Source of the DNA: Prochlorococcus sp. AG-409-G20
GTDB taxonomy: Bacteria > Cyanobacteriota > Cyanobacteriia > PCC-6307 > Cyanobiaceae
Reading direction: 5' to 3'
Assembly (NCBI GenBank): GCA_003215775.1
Contig: QCJW01000003.1
Span: 43,220-107,219 of the forward strand
DNA length: 64,000 bases
The position numbers and the translations under genes are program-made. Shown piece by piece: positions 43,757 through 52,856 of the stretch (position 1 is the first letter of the stretch; the number at the start of each line of letters is the position of its first letter). Under the pieces are notes generated by a model that did no database searches, was not told the DNA's origin, and was given only the letters and a program-made list of their open reading frames with translations.

Positions 43757-44698
43757 ATGTCAATCGTGATTTCTAATTCGGAAACCCCACAAGAGAATAA
43801 CCCCATTCAGCTTGAAGGTGCATATGAAATCTGCCGGAAAGAAACAGCCCAATGGGCAAAAACCTTTTATCTAGGAACAATGCTCCTTCCACCTATTAAA
43901 AGGAAATCTATTTGGGCAATTTATGTATGGTGTCGAAGAACTGATGAACTTATGGATAGCACAGAAGCCCAAAAACTATCCATCAATGAGCTATCAGACC
44001 GACTAGATCAATGGGAAGACAAAACAAAGGCAATGTTTGATGGGGAAATTAAAAATGAGCTCGATGCAGTGATGAACGACACACTAGAAAAATTTCCACA
44101 ATCGATTCAACCTTATTTAGATATGATTGAAGGGCAAAGAATGGATTTAAACAAAAAAAGATATCAAACTTTTGAAGAACTAGAACTTTATTGCTATCGC
44201 GTAGCAGGAACAGTTGGATTAATGACTCAAATAGTCATGGGAATTGACCCTGCCTATACATCTGCACCTTGGAGCTCACAACCTGATACGTCTCAAGCAG
44301 CAATTGCGCTTGGTATTGCGAATCAACTCACCAATATTCTTAGAGATGTTGGTGAGGACAGAAGCCGAGGGCGAATCTATATACCTCAGGAAGACCTTAT
44401 TCGCTTTAATTACTCAGAAAAGGATCTTCTGTCAGGAATGATTAATAATAACTGGAAAGAATTAATGGCATTTCAATTAAAAAGAGCTCGAGAATGGTTT
44501 TCTATTTCTGAGGATGGTATTCGTTGGCTGTCTCCAGATGCTCGCTGGCCTGTCTGGACTTCACTGAGGCTTTACAGGGGAATTCTAGATGCAATAGAAA
44601 GACTTGATTACGATGTTTTTAACAACCGGGCTTATGTCAGTGGGTGGGAGAAGATTATTGATCTTCCAATTTCTTATCTAATAGCACAAACAAGATAA
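43757..44698 (+). CDS. crtB: phytoene synthase
   Basis: WAIYVWCRRTDELMD, YCYRVAGTVGLM, ALGIANQLTNILRDVGEDRSRGRIYIP. Confidence 0.97.
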   Translation: MSIVISNSETPQENNPIQLEGAYEICRKETAQWAKTFYLGTMLLPPIKRKSIWAIYVWCRRTDELMDSTEAQKLSINELSDRLDQWEDKTKAMFDGEIKNELDAVMNDTLEKFPQSIQPYLDMIEGQRMDLNKKRYQTFEELELYCYRVAGTVGLMTQIVMGIDPAYTSAPWSSQPDTSQAAIALGIANQLTNILRDVGEDRSRGRIYIPQEDLIRFNYSEKDLLSGMINNNWKELMAFQLKRAREWFSISEDGIRWLSPDARWPVWTSLRLYRGILDAIERLDYDVFNNRAYVSGWEKIIDLPISYLIAQTR

Positions 44699-44755
44699 AT
44701 TAAATAGAACTGACAACTCTATAAGTGCCTTCAAATAGTTAATTATTAGAAATAA

Positions 44756-45184
44756 TCAGACTGGTGTCTTCTGATTAGCCAATAATTCTTTCAATTTTGA
44801 TAATTCTCCAGCCCATCTTGGATCTGGTGCTTCTTGAGCAGGTGCATCGCTATGAACAACTTTTTTTGTTTCTTTGCGTTTAGAACTAGAATTAGAATTA
44901 GATGAATTGTTATTTCGGCGACCACCACTATTTGATTCTTTTCTTTCTGACCTTTCTACACGCAAGCTATTTCCTTTAAATTCCTTACCATTCAATTGCT
45001 GAATTAAAGCGTCAGCAAGCTTGTCATCCTCGACATTAGCAAAGCCAAACCCTCTGCATCCGCCGCTTTCTCTATCAAAAACAGCTTTAAAACGAATTCC
45101 TTTTCCAACAGTACCTAAAAGAGCTTCAAGCTCCTTGCTTTCGAAAGTTTGGGGCAAATTGCCGATGTAAAGGCGAACACTCAT
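44756..45184 (-). CDS. RRM-type RNA-binding protein
   Basis: RLYIGNLPQTF (RNP2), CRGFGFANV (RNP1), Ser/Asn-rich linker and basic tail. Confidence 0.95.
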   Translation of the reverse strand: MSVRLYIGNLPQTFESKELEALLGTVGKGIRFKAVFDRESGGCRGFGFANVEDDKLADALIQQLNGKEFKGNSLRVERSERKESNSGGRRNNNSSNSNSSSKRKETKKVVHSDAPAQEAPDPRWAGELSKLKELLANQKTPV

Positions 45185-45257
45185 GAATAAGAGGGGGAAT
45201 TAGTGGTGAATCCTGATCAAATAGATCAATGTCTTAATTGCTTATTTAATCAGTTAA

Positions 45258-46502
45258 TCACAGCAAGGTCTGATTTTGGTCTTTCAAGTAACGAGCAACC
45301 TTAAGAGCTTCCTCTCTAGTTCGCAACCTTCCGAAGGCTCTTTCATGGCATAGATGGCGGATAATTTGCCCTATGAAAGGACCTGGATCAAGGCCTAGAG
45401 AATCTTGCAAATCCCTTCCATCGACAGGAGATCTAGGGTGAAACAACGGATCAGTATGGTCTCTCCACCGTTTCAACCAATGACTTTGCTGAGATGGCAA
45501 TAAATCGACTATTAAGGCTGGAAGATCTTCTTCTAAATCTTCATGTAACTCCAATCGATCGACTTCATTAAGGCTTTGGAAAGCTAATCCATCATTTCTA
45601 AGCTTCCATTTTCGAAGAAGATGGCACTTTTTACATTGTTTCCTACTAAAGCGGAGCTCCTCTAAACCCTTATCACTTAACAAATCAGTCAAACGCAATA
45701 AAGGAAGCGCATCAGATAATTCCTGTGGCGTTAGATATTTAGAATTTTCACAAGAAGCTACAGCATTATTCAATTCGTTCTTTTGATTAGCCCAGAAGCT
45801 AAGCAAACCAAGGTCTTTAATTTCCCTAATTACAGAATCAGCCCAAGGAGCCTTAACTAAATTTTGCAGTTCTGTTTGGATTCGCTCAGGCGCACTTCCT
45901 AAAAGTAAATCCTGATTGAGCTCTATCCAATTTCTTGTTCTCATTTCCAAAGTTAAATTCAACTCAGCCATAAGCCTCAATGCTCGAAGCAATCTCAAAG
46001 GATCATCCAACAAATTTTGTTCACTTATTGCACTAATTTTTTTTTGCTTCAGATCATCTAATCCACCAGTGGGATCAATCAATTTTGGAACAGAGTCGAG
46101 AACCAAAGCAATTGCATTCAACTTAAAATCTCTTCGACATAGATCAGTTTCCCAACTAGGGCCAACTCTTGTTGCAAAATCAATGGTCCAATCTTTTAGG
46201 ACTAAACGAGCAATCTCTCTCTTTTTATCCAACAAAACAAAAGTCCCGCCGAGACGTTTGGCATAGAGACTTGCAAGCTCTATTGCGTTATTTGGGACAA
46301 CAAGATCTAAGTCCTTACGCAAGTGAGCTCTGTCCAGCAAAACATCTCTAACGGAACCTCCAACCAATGCAGAGCCCTCAGGAAGATCTTCTATAGCTAT
46401 TGGCCATTCCTCTATATTCAGCCTGTTCAAGACAGCTTGAGCGATCAAATGCTTCTCCAAACACAAAATAGATTTAACTGCTGAGGTCGAGGGAATGTGC
46501 AT
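45258..46502 (-). CDS. CCA tRNA nucleotidyltransferase / poly(A) polymerase family
   Basis: ALVGGSVRDVLLDRAHLRKDLDLVV, RRDFKLNAIAL, DDPLRLLRALRL; exact start uncertain because it collides with ycf34. Confidence 0.92.
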   Translation of the reverse strand: MHIPSTSAVKSILCLEKHLIAQAVLNRLNIEEWPIAIEDLPEGSALVGGSVRDVLLDRAHLRKDLDLVVPNNAIELASLYAKRLGGTFVLLDKKREIARLVLKDWTIDFATRVGPSWETDLCRRDFKLNAIALVLDSVPKLIDPTGGLDDLKQKKISAISEQNLLDDPLRLLRALRLMAELNLTLEMRTRNWIELNQDLLLGSAPERIQTELQNLVKAPWADSVIREIKDLGLLSFWANQKNELNNAVASCENSKYLTPQELSDALPLLRLTDLLSDKGLEELRFSRKQCKKCHLLRKWKLRNDGLAFQSLNEVDRLELHEDLEEDLPALIVDLLPSQQSHWLKRWRDHTDPLFHPRSPVDGRDLQDSLGLDPGPFIGQIIRHLCHERAFGRLRTREEALKVARYLKDQNQTLL

Positions 46503-46746
46503 ATGTGTTAACTGTCGTTGGGTGGATAGATGCATTGCTTACCACGCTGTCGAAAAACAGCATGGTGTTAGGCATCTAAATCCATACCCAGATTTAGAAC
46601 CTAAAAAACCACGCATTCATATCAGTCTGACGGATCTACCTAATGGTGGAACAGGAGTTGAATGGGATGTTAGAAGCTGCGAGAGCTATAAAGAAGATTA
46701 TGGACGCTGGATTCGGCTACGTCCTGGAGAGGAACTACCTTCATGA
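46495..46746 (+). CDS. ycf34: Ycf34 (Fe-S-type cysteine motif protein)
   Basis: MCICVNCRWVDRCIAYHAVEKQHGVRHL. Confidence 0.92.
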   Translation: MCICVNCRWVDRCIAYHAVEKQHGVRHLNPYPDLEPKKPRIHISLTDLPNGGTGVEWDVRSCESYKEDYGRWIRLRPGEELPS

Positions 46747-47420
46747 AGAAAAGGAAAGAACTGGAAGTCGGTTCCAAACAATTACCTTTAATGCTCGCTT
46801 TGCACAGTTCTTCAGAAACTCTTGGAATTGCAATTTATGACCCTAAAGAGATATCTAAAAAAATTCGAATTGCTACCTTTCCTTTAGGACGAAAACTATC
46901 CAATAATCTACTTGAATGTATAGAAGAAGTCCTACCACACAGCCAATGGCAAAATATAGGACGACTTGGAGTTGCTTTAGGTCCTGGTGGTTTTACAGGA
47001 ACACGTTTAACAGTTGTTTTAGCAAGAACGCTTGCACAACAACTTAACTGCCCTCTAAACGGAGTAAGTAGTTTCGCATTAATGGCACCAAGATTGGCAT
47101 TAAGCTCGGATGATTTAATTCTAGAAAAACCATTTTGGATAGAGAATGATTTACCAAGAAGAGGAAAAGTTGCAGGTCAATATTTAATCAAGATCAATCC
47201 TAAATTCATCGAATATAAAGAAGTTGTGGAGTTAACACCACCGCATCTCCTGAAGGCATTTCAAGGTATATCACCTGTCTTAAAAGCTAATGAAGATGTC
47301 TCAAAAGATGTCATGAGACTTCTAGAAATATGTGAATGGTCAGAAAAGATAGGCTTATCAAGTTGCTGGAGCAAAGCAATTCCTTTTTATCCAACATCTC
47401 CAGTAGGAAATATTCAATGA
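46743..47420 (+). CDS. tsaB: tRNA threonylcarbamoyladenosine biosynthesis protein TsaB
   Basis: LALHSSSETLGIAI, GRLGVALGPGGFTGTRLTVVLARTLAQQL. Confidence 0.92.
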   Translation: MKKRKELEVGSKQLPLMLALHSSSETLGIAIYDPKEISKKIRIATFPLGRKLSNNLLECIEEVLPHSQWQNIGRLGVALGPGGFTGTRLTVVLARTLAQQLNCPLNGVSSFALMAPRLALSSDDLILEKPFWIENDLPRRGKVAGQYLIKINPKFIEYKEVVELTPPHLLKAFQGISPVLKANEDVSKDVMRLLEICEWSEKIGLSSCWSKAIPFYPTSPVGNIQ

Positions 47421-48007
47421 GATTATTTAAAAGAAGTTTTATCATCATTGGGATTTTCTTTGTCTGGTTATTAGGACCTGGCCCTCTGAAGCCTTATAGA
47501 CAAGCTTTACTTAATAGGGATATACCTCAAATAATTCTTGTTTTAGGAGGTGACATTGACAGGGAAAGAGTAGGAGCCGGCCTAGCAAAACTGTTAAATC
47601 TTCCCTTAATTATTAGCGGTGGTAGCAATCCTGAACATGCAAAATGGCTAATCAATAGAACAGGAATAACTTTGGATCAAGCAAAATTAGATTATCGTGC
47701 AAAAGATACTCTTAGCAATTTCACTACTTTAATTGACGACTTAGTTAATCAAGGAATAAATCATGCACTACTAGTAACAAGCAATGATCACTTACCTAGG
47801 GCTCTAGCAGTAGGGAACTTAATAGCAGGAAGTAGAGGAATTCGATTGACCAGTATCCCTGTTAAATGTGAACCGAATTGCCAGAAAGAAAGTCTGCAAA
47901 AAAAAATGGTAGACATAGTTAGAGCTTCTACTTGGGTAATAACAGGGAAAGATTTAAAACAATGGACGCAGGAAAAACTTCCAATAAAGATCTCCAATGA
48001 GCTCTAA
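47417..48007 (+). CDS. YdcF/SanA-like DUF218 membrane-anchored protein (start trimmed to MRLFKRSF)
   Basis: N-terminal TM, ILVLGGDIDRERVGAGLAKLLNLPLIISGGSNPEHA, TLSNF. Confidence 0.88.
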   Translation: MRLFKRSFIIIGIFFVWLLGPGPLKPYRQALLNRDIPQIILVLGGDIDRERVGAGLAKLLNLPLIISGGSNPEHAKWLINRTGITLDQAKLDYRAKDTLSNFTTLIDDLVNQGINHALLVTSNDHLPRALAVGNLIAGSRGIRLTSIPVKCEPNCQKESLQKKMVDIVRASTWVITGKDLKQWTQEKLPIKISNEL

Positions 48008-48020
48008 TAGGTTATTACTT

Positions 48021-48695
48021 TTATACATTAGTTCCCTTATCAATTAACAAATTAATTTTTCGTTTAAGTTCATTAGAAGTATCTTGAAGATCATTTTTCT
48101 TTCTACTTTTAGGAGGCGGAATTGGCTCTCCAATTCTCAATGTAACAGGAACAAGTCTAGGAAAGGAATTGCCCGGACCTAGCGCTCTGTGAGAATTAAC
48201 AATTGCAACTGGAAGCAAAGGTGATCCACTGCGAGCAGACAACAATGCCGCCCCATGCAAAGGAGCATTGACACGACCATTTCTCTGTCGTGTACCATCA
48301 AGAAAAACACCTATAGCCCAACCTTCTATTAAACGTTCTGTAGCAATTCGAATTGCCTGCCTATCACTTGCACCTCTTTGCACAGGATAAGCACCACATG
48401 AACGAATAATGCTACCAATAAAAGGAATCTTAAATAGTTCAGCTTTAGCCATGAATGAGACAGGTCGCCCCAAAGCATGTCCTAAAAAAGGAGGATCTAA
48501 ATGTGAGCCATGATTTGCTACAACCACTAAAGACCCTTTCTTAGGAACATTTGTGCCACCAAACACCCTACCTCTAAATATAATTCTAAAGACAGGAAAT
48601 ACAATCAACAAACTAACAATTTGATAGATCAAACTAGCCCTAGGTAATACCTGGATTGAACTACTTCCAACAACAGATTTACTCAAGTTATCCAA
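48021..48695 (-). CDS. plsC: 1-acyl-sn-glycerol-3-phosphate acyltransferase
   Basis: VVANHGSHLDPPFLG (HX4D), GVFLDGTRQRNGRV. Confidence 0.93.
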   Translation of the reverse strand: MDNLSKSVVGSSSIQVLPRASLIYQIVSLLIVFPVFRIIFRGRVFGGTNVPKKGSLVVVANHGSHLDPPFLGHALGRPVSFMAKAELFKIPFIGSIIRSCGAYPVQRGASDRQAIRIATERLIEGWAIGVFLDGTRQRNGRVNAPLHGAALLSARSGSPLLPVAIVNSHRALGPGNSFPRLVPVTLRIGEPIPPPKSRKKNDLQDTSNELKRKINLLIDKGTNV

Positions 48696-48704
48696 AGGTT
48701 ATAT

Positions 48705-49595
48705 TTATAAATCTATAGCACTTGAGACTTGTCTAGTAGAGACACCTGGCAGTGAGCGTTTTGCTAAGCCACTTAGAACATTGCCAGGTCCGATCTCTAT
48801 GAGATCTGCTATGCCTTGCTGAGTCAGTACTTCCATAGTTTCCCTCCATCTCACCCCTGTAGTCATTTGACTCTTCAATCTATTCTTCAGAGAAGTTGCG
48901 TTAGAAGTGGGCTGTGGATCTGCATTACATAAAACAGGAAAGAGTGCGTCATGAAAATCGACTTTTTCTAGTTCTTTTTGAAAGGAATTCGAGGCTTTAT
49001 CCATTAAGGGAGTATGAAAGGCTCCAGAAACCTGTAAAGGGATAGACCTTTTGCACTTCAGTTTCGAAGTAACGTCCTGAACAGCCTCAACAGTTCCAGA
49101 GAGAACTACTTGACTAGAGCTATTGTCATTAGCCACATAAACACCATCTGTCGCCTCTACAAGCCCTTCAAGTTGCTTTCTATCAAAACCGATAACAGCT
49201 GCCATTGCTCCTCCTCCAGCCTCGGCCATTAACTGCGAACGACGGCAAATTAATTTAAGCCCTTCTTTAGCAGTAAAGACTCCTGCAGCATATAAAGCGA
49301 CCAATTCCCCTAGACTATGACCAGCAACAAAGGATGGCTGAAGACCTTTTGTACGCAAAGCATCAACTAAAAGAGATTCAACAACAAAAATTGCTGGCTG
49401 AGTATTTCGAGTGTCATTGAGGTCATTAATTGAATTTGATTCGTTATTAATTCCCTTACAGACTTCCAACAAATCTCTCCCGAGTATTTGAGAAGCATCA
49501 TTGAAACGATCCAAAGCCCCAGACAACTCCAAAACATCATCAGCCATTCCCACCTTTTGGGATCCTTGACCAGGAAAAACCCAAGCAATTGCCAT
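48705..49595 (-). CDS. fabD: malonyl CoA-acyl carrier protein transacylase (start trimmed to MAIAWVFPGQGSQ)
   Basis: FPGQGSQKVGMADD, VAGHSLGELVALYAAG. Confidence 0.96.
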   Translation of the reverse strand: MAIAWVFPGQGSQKVGMADDVLELSGALDRFNDASQILGRDLLEVCKGINNESNSINDLNDTRNTQPAIFVVESLLVDALRTKGLQPSFVAGHSLGELVALYAAGVFTAKEGLKLICRRSQLMAEAGGGAMAAVIGFDRKQLEGLVEATDGVYVANDNSSSQVVLSGTVEAVQDVTSKLKCKRSIPLQVSGAFHTPLMDKASNSFQKELEKVDFHDALFPVLCNADPQPTSNATSLKNRLKSQMTTGVRWRETMEVLTQQGIADLIEIGPGNVLSGLAKRSLPGVSTRQVSSAIDL

Positions 49596-49621
49596 AAAAA
49601 CCTCTCTTATATGAGTCGAGC

Positions 49622-50641
49622 CTAAACCGGACCTCGCCACTTAAATAAAGCCGCGCCCCAACTAAGTCCTGCTCCAAATCCACTACTAGCAATTAAATCA
49701 CCTGATTTAATACGACCATCCTTTACTGCTTCATCCAACATAAGAGGAATAGTCGCCGCAGATGTATTCCCATAATTTGCAAGATTGCTGAGAACCTTCT
49801 CATTTGGAATAGAAAACCTCTCTGCTACTGAATCCAAGATCCGTTGATTGGCTTGATGCAAAAGCAACCAATCCAAAGAATCTGGGAGGACTTCATGAAC
49901 TTTCAAAAGCTTCTCAAGAATCTCGGGAACTTCTCTTACGGCAAATTTATATACCTCTTGACCATTCATTTGGATTGGCGAAAATCCTCCAGCCTCATGA
50001 GAAATCCCATCCACCAAAGGCAAAAACTGATTTAGATGTGGCAGATTCAAACAATCTCCTCTACTACCATCTGATTTCAATTGAAATCCTATTAAGCAAT
50101 CATCCTCAGAGCTTGTTGACTCCAAAGCAACTGCGCCGGCACCATCTCCAAAAAGGACACAACTTCTTCGATCATCCCAATCCACCCATCGAGTCAACTG
50201 ATCGGCTCCAATAACTAAAACCTTTTGCATTGCACCAGTACGCAAAAACTGCGATGCAGTAACCAAAGCAAAGAGAAAGCCACTACACGCAGCTGTTAAA
50301 TCAAAAGCAACAGCATTCTTTGCACCTAGCTGCGCCTGCACCTTTGGAGCTGATCCAAAAAGATCATCCGGAGTAGATGTTGCTAACAAAATCAAATCAA
50401 TGGAATCAGGATCCCATTGAGCCATTTCCATGGCTGAGCGTCCTGCTCGGCAGCTCAATTCTGTCAAACTCTCTTCAGAGCCAATAACACGGCGACCAGC
50501 AATACCAGTCCGACTGCGAATCCAAGAGTCATTTGTATCGACTCTTTGGCCTAATTGATCATTCGTGAGAGTTTGGGAAGGAAGCGCACTACCACTACCC
50601 AGTAGAGCTACTCCTCCAAGGTTTTCAGGAGATCTAACCAA
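49622..50641 (-). CDS. fabH: 3-oxoacyl-ACP synthase III; TTG start in ORF track
   Basis: DLTAACSGFLFAL (active-site Cys), LLHQANQRILDSVAERF, NYGNTSAATIPLML. Confidence 0.96.
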   Translation of the reverse strand: MVRSPENLGGVALLGSGSALPSQTLTNDQLGQRVDTNDSWIRSRTGIAGRRVIGSEESLTELSCRAGRSAMEMAQWDPDSIDLILLATSTPDDLFGSAPKVQAQLGAKNAVAFDLTAACSGFLFALVTASQFLRTGAMQKVLVIGADQLTRWVDWDDRRSCVLFGDGAGAVALESTSSEDDCLIGFQLKSDGSRGDCLNLPHLNQFLPLVDGISHEAGGFSPIQMNGQEVYKFAVREVPEILEKLLKVHEVLPDSLDWLLLHQANQRILDSVAERFSIPNEKVLSNLANYGNTSAATIPLMLDEAVKDGRIKSGDLIASSGFGAGLSWGAALFKWRGPV

Positions 50642-50696
50642 GGAGCATTTACTTACAATTTGGATAAGTCAACCACAACCTCGTCACATCTCCACT

Positions 50697-52028
50697 TTAG
50701 GCAGTGGAAGTTGGAGAAGTTTGAAGTTCAACCAAGTCCTCCATAACCCCATGTGTGACTGCAGAGTGAGCTAAACGAAGTGCGCTAACAACAGACAAAG
50801 CCTTACTGCTTCCGTGCCCAATTACACATATGCCATTCACTCCTAGTAACAATGCACCTCCATGTTCAGCATGATCAAGACGTTTTTTAATGCGTTTCAA
50901 ATTGCTTCTCAAAAAAGCCGACCCCACCTTTCCGCGTCGACCTCTAGGTAATTCAGCACGCAACACATCTAATAAAACACTTCCGACAGATTCAAGAAAC
51001 TTCAATAAAACATTTCCAGTAAAGCCATCACACACAACAACATCAAATTCTCCCGATAGAACGTCTCGACCTTCGCAATTACCTGAAAAAGAAAAACGCC
51101 TTTCTTCTTTCAGAAGTTGATAAGTTTTCAGAGATAAGTCATTACCCTTACAATCTTCTTCACCAATATTTAACAAGCCAACACGTGGCTTGGAAACCTG
51201 GAGAACGTCTCGAGCATAAATATTGCCTAGCAATGCAAACTGATGCAAATAAGCAGGTTTACAATCCATATTTGCACCTACATCTAATACCAAAACAGGT
51301 TGAGCTGGGTCCTTAGTTGGAAATAAAGCACCTATCGCAGGTCTATCAATTCCTACAAGTCTTCCTAAACGAAAAATAGCTGCTGCCATTAATGCTCCAG
51401 AATTACCAGCTGAATAAACCGCCAATGCTTCTCCCTTCTTTACTAAATCCATAGCAACATTGATACTTGCATCGCGTTTCTTTCTAACTGCGGTTGCCTC
51501 CTCATTCATTCCTATCGAAGGGCCACTGTTAACAAGGTCGATTCGGCCTGAATCAATTGCTTGTTCGAGTAATTGATTTAGGCCTAACTCTGCTGATGCT
51601 GCTAAAACTTTTTCAGTCTCTCCCACAAACTTAATTCGTAGCGGCAACCTCTCCAATGCCTTTAAACATCCTTCCAATATTGGACCTGGAGCATAGTCAC
51701 CTCCCATTCCATCCACTGCAATCCAAATCCGATCACTATCTTTTATCGGAATTTGCTGGGATCCATGAACACCCTGTAAGCGTCTTAAAGGATCAAAGAC
51801 AAGAGGCTGAAGCATACTTCCAGCAACAGATCCAGCACTAGATACAACTGAACCAGCAACGTTACTGGCTGCAGAAGCAGAATTAGTGGCAGTATCCACA
51901 AGACTTGTCACCGCCGCATTGCGGCGGTACCAGATAACTAACCTCCTAATAGCTTTAGGGCGATTAGTCTTACTCCTTGGCTCATAAGCCGCAGAGGAAT
52001 CAGGATCAGTCGGAAGCAATGGAATCAA
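50697..52028 (-). CDS. plsX: phosphate acyltransferase PlsX with ~95 aa N-terminal extension
   Basis: IAVDGMGGDYAPGPILEG, GNTGA-like SAGNSGALMAAA, VCDGFTGNVLLK; overlaps rpaB by 23 bp. Confidence 0.94.
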   Translation of the reverse strand: MIPLLPTDPDSSAAYEPRSKTNRPKAIRRLVIWYRRNAAVTSLVDTATNSASAASNVAGSVVSSAGSVAGSMLQPLVFDPLRRLQGVHGSQQIPIKDSDRIWIAVDGMGGDYAPGPILEGCLKALERLPLRIKFVGETEKVLAASAELGLNQLLEQAIDSGRIDLVNSGPSIGMNEEATAVRKKRDASINVAMDLVKKGEALAVYSAGNSGALMAAAIFRLGRLVGIDRPAIGALFPTKDPAQPVLVLDVGANMDCKPAYLHQFALLGNIYARDVLQVSKPRVGLLNIGEEDCKGNDLSLKTYQLLKEERRFSFSGNCEGRDVLSGEFDVVVCDGFTGNVLLKFLESVGSVLLDVLRAELPRGRRGKVGSAFLRSNLKRIKKRLDHAEHGGALLLGVNGICVIGHGSSKALSVVSALRLAHSAVTHGVMEDLVELQTSPTSTA

Positions 52029-52749
52029 CGATGCGTTGGAACAAATAACCTGTACCCCTAGCCGTCAGAATTAACTCGGGGTTAGCTGGATCATCTTCCA
52101 GTTTTGAACGCAGCCTAGATATATGTACATCCACAACGCGAGTATCGACATGGCGTTCTGGTGTATAACCCCAAACTTCTTTTAATATTTCACCACGACT
52201 AAATGGTTCACCAGACCTACTAACTAACAGTTCAAGCAAACTAAACTCCATTCCAGTAAGACGTATTCGCTCATCCGAACGAAAAACCTGTCTTTTGTTT
52301 GTATCAATTCTCAGATTAGTAACATGAATAACTCCTGAATTCGGCAGACCTGCTATTGCTTCTTTCTCGACACGTCGCAGAACACAACGAATGCGTGCTT
52401 CAAGTTCTTTGGGACTGAAAGGTTTAACAACATAATCATCCGCACCAAGCTCAAGTCCTGTAATCCTGTCAGCAACATCACCCAAAGCCGTAAGCATCAC
52501 AATTGGTATATCTGACTCCTTGCGTAGTTCTTGACAAACTGCATATCCATCTAACTTAGGCATCATTACATCTAAAACAACCAAGTCAGGCTCACAATTT
52601 CTAAACAACTCAAGCGCTTCCTTACCGTCACAAGCAGTGACAACTTGATAGCCGATCATTGAGAGTCGAGTATCAAGAATCCGTCGAATACTGGCTTCAT
52701 CATCAGCAACGAGGATTGTTTCCTTGGAGGATGGACTAGTGGTCGTCAT
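52006..52749 (-). CDS. rpaB: OmpR-type response regulator RpaB
   Basis: ILVADDEASIRRILDTRLSMIGYQVVTACDGKEALELF; LDVMMPKLDGYAVCQ; winged-helix C-terminus; operon position before plsX. Confidence 0.94.
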   Translation of the reverse strand: MTTTSPSSKETILVADDEASIRRILDTRLSMIGYQVVTACDGKEALELFRNCEPDLVVLDVMMPKLDGYAVCQELRKESDIPIVMLTALGDVADRITGLELGADDYVVKPFSPKELEARIRCVLRRVEKEAIAGLPNSGVIHVTNLRIDTNKRQVFRSDERIRLTGMEFSLLELLVSRSGEPFSRGEILKEVWGYTPERHVDTRVVDVHISRLRSKLEDDPANPELILTARGTGYLFQRIVDSIASD

Positions 52750-52856
52750 ATCTGAGATGGGTTCGACGACTGCAACAATGAGATATTAAACAAGACCTTA
52801 AAAGGCAAGGAACCATTCTCCATATTTAAACAAAGACAAGTTCTCCTTTCCATTTC

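Noticed and set aside
45916-46266. 116-aa plus ORF inside the CCA nucleotidyltransferase gene
   Set aside because: Antisense shadow; no motif, no plausible start context
46643-46840. 65-aa plus ORF bridging ycf34 and tsaB
   Set aside because: Out of frame with both recognised genes
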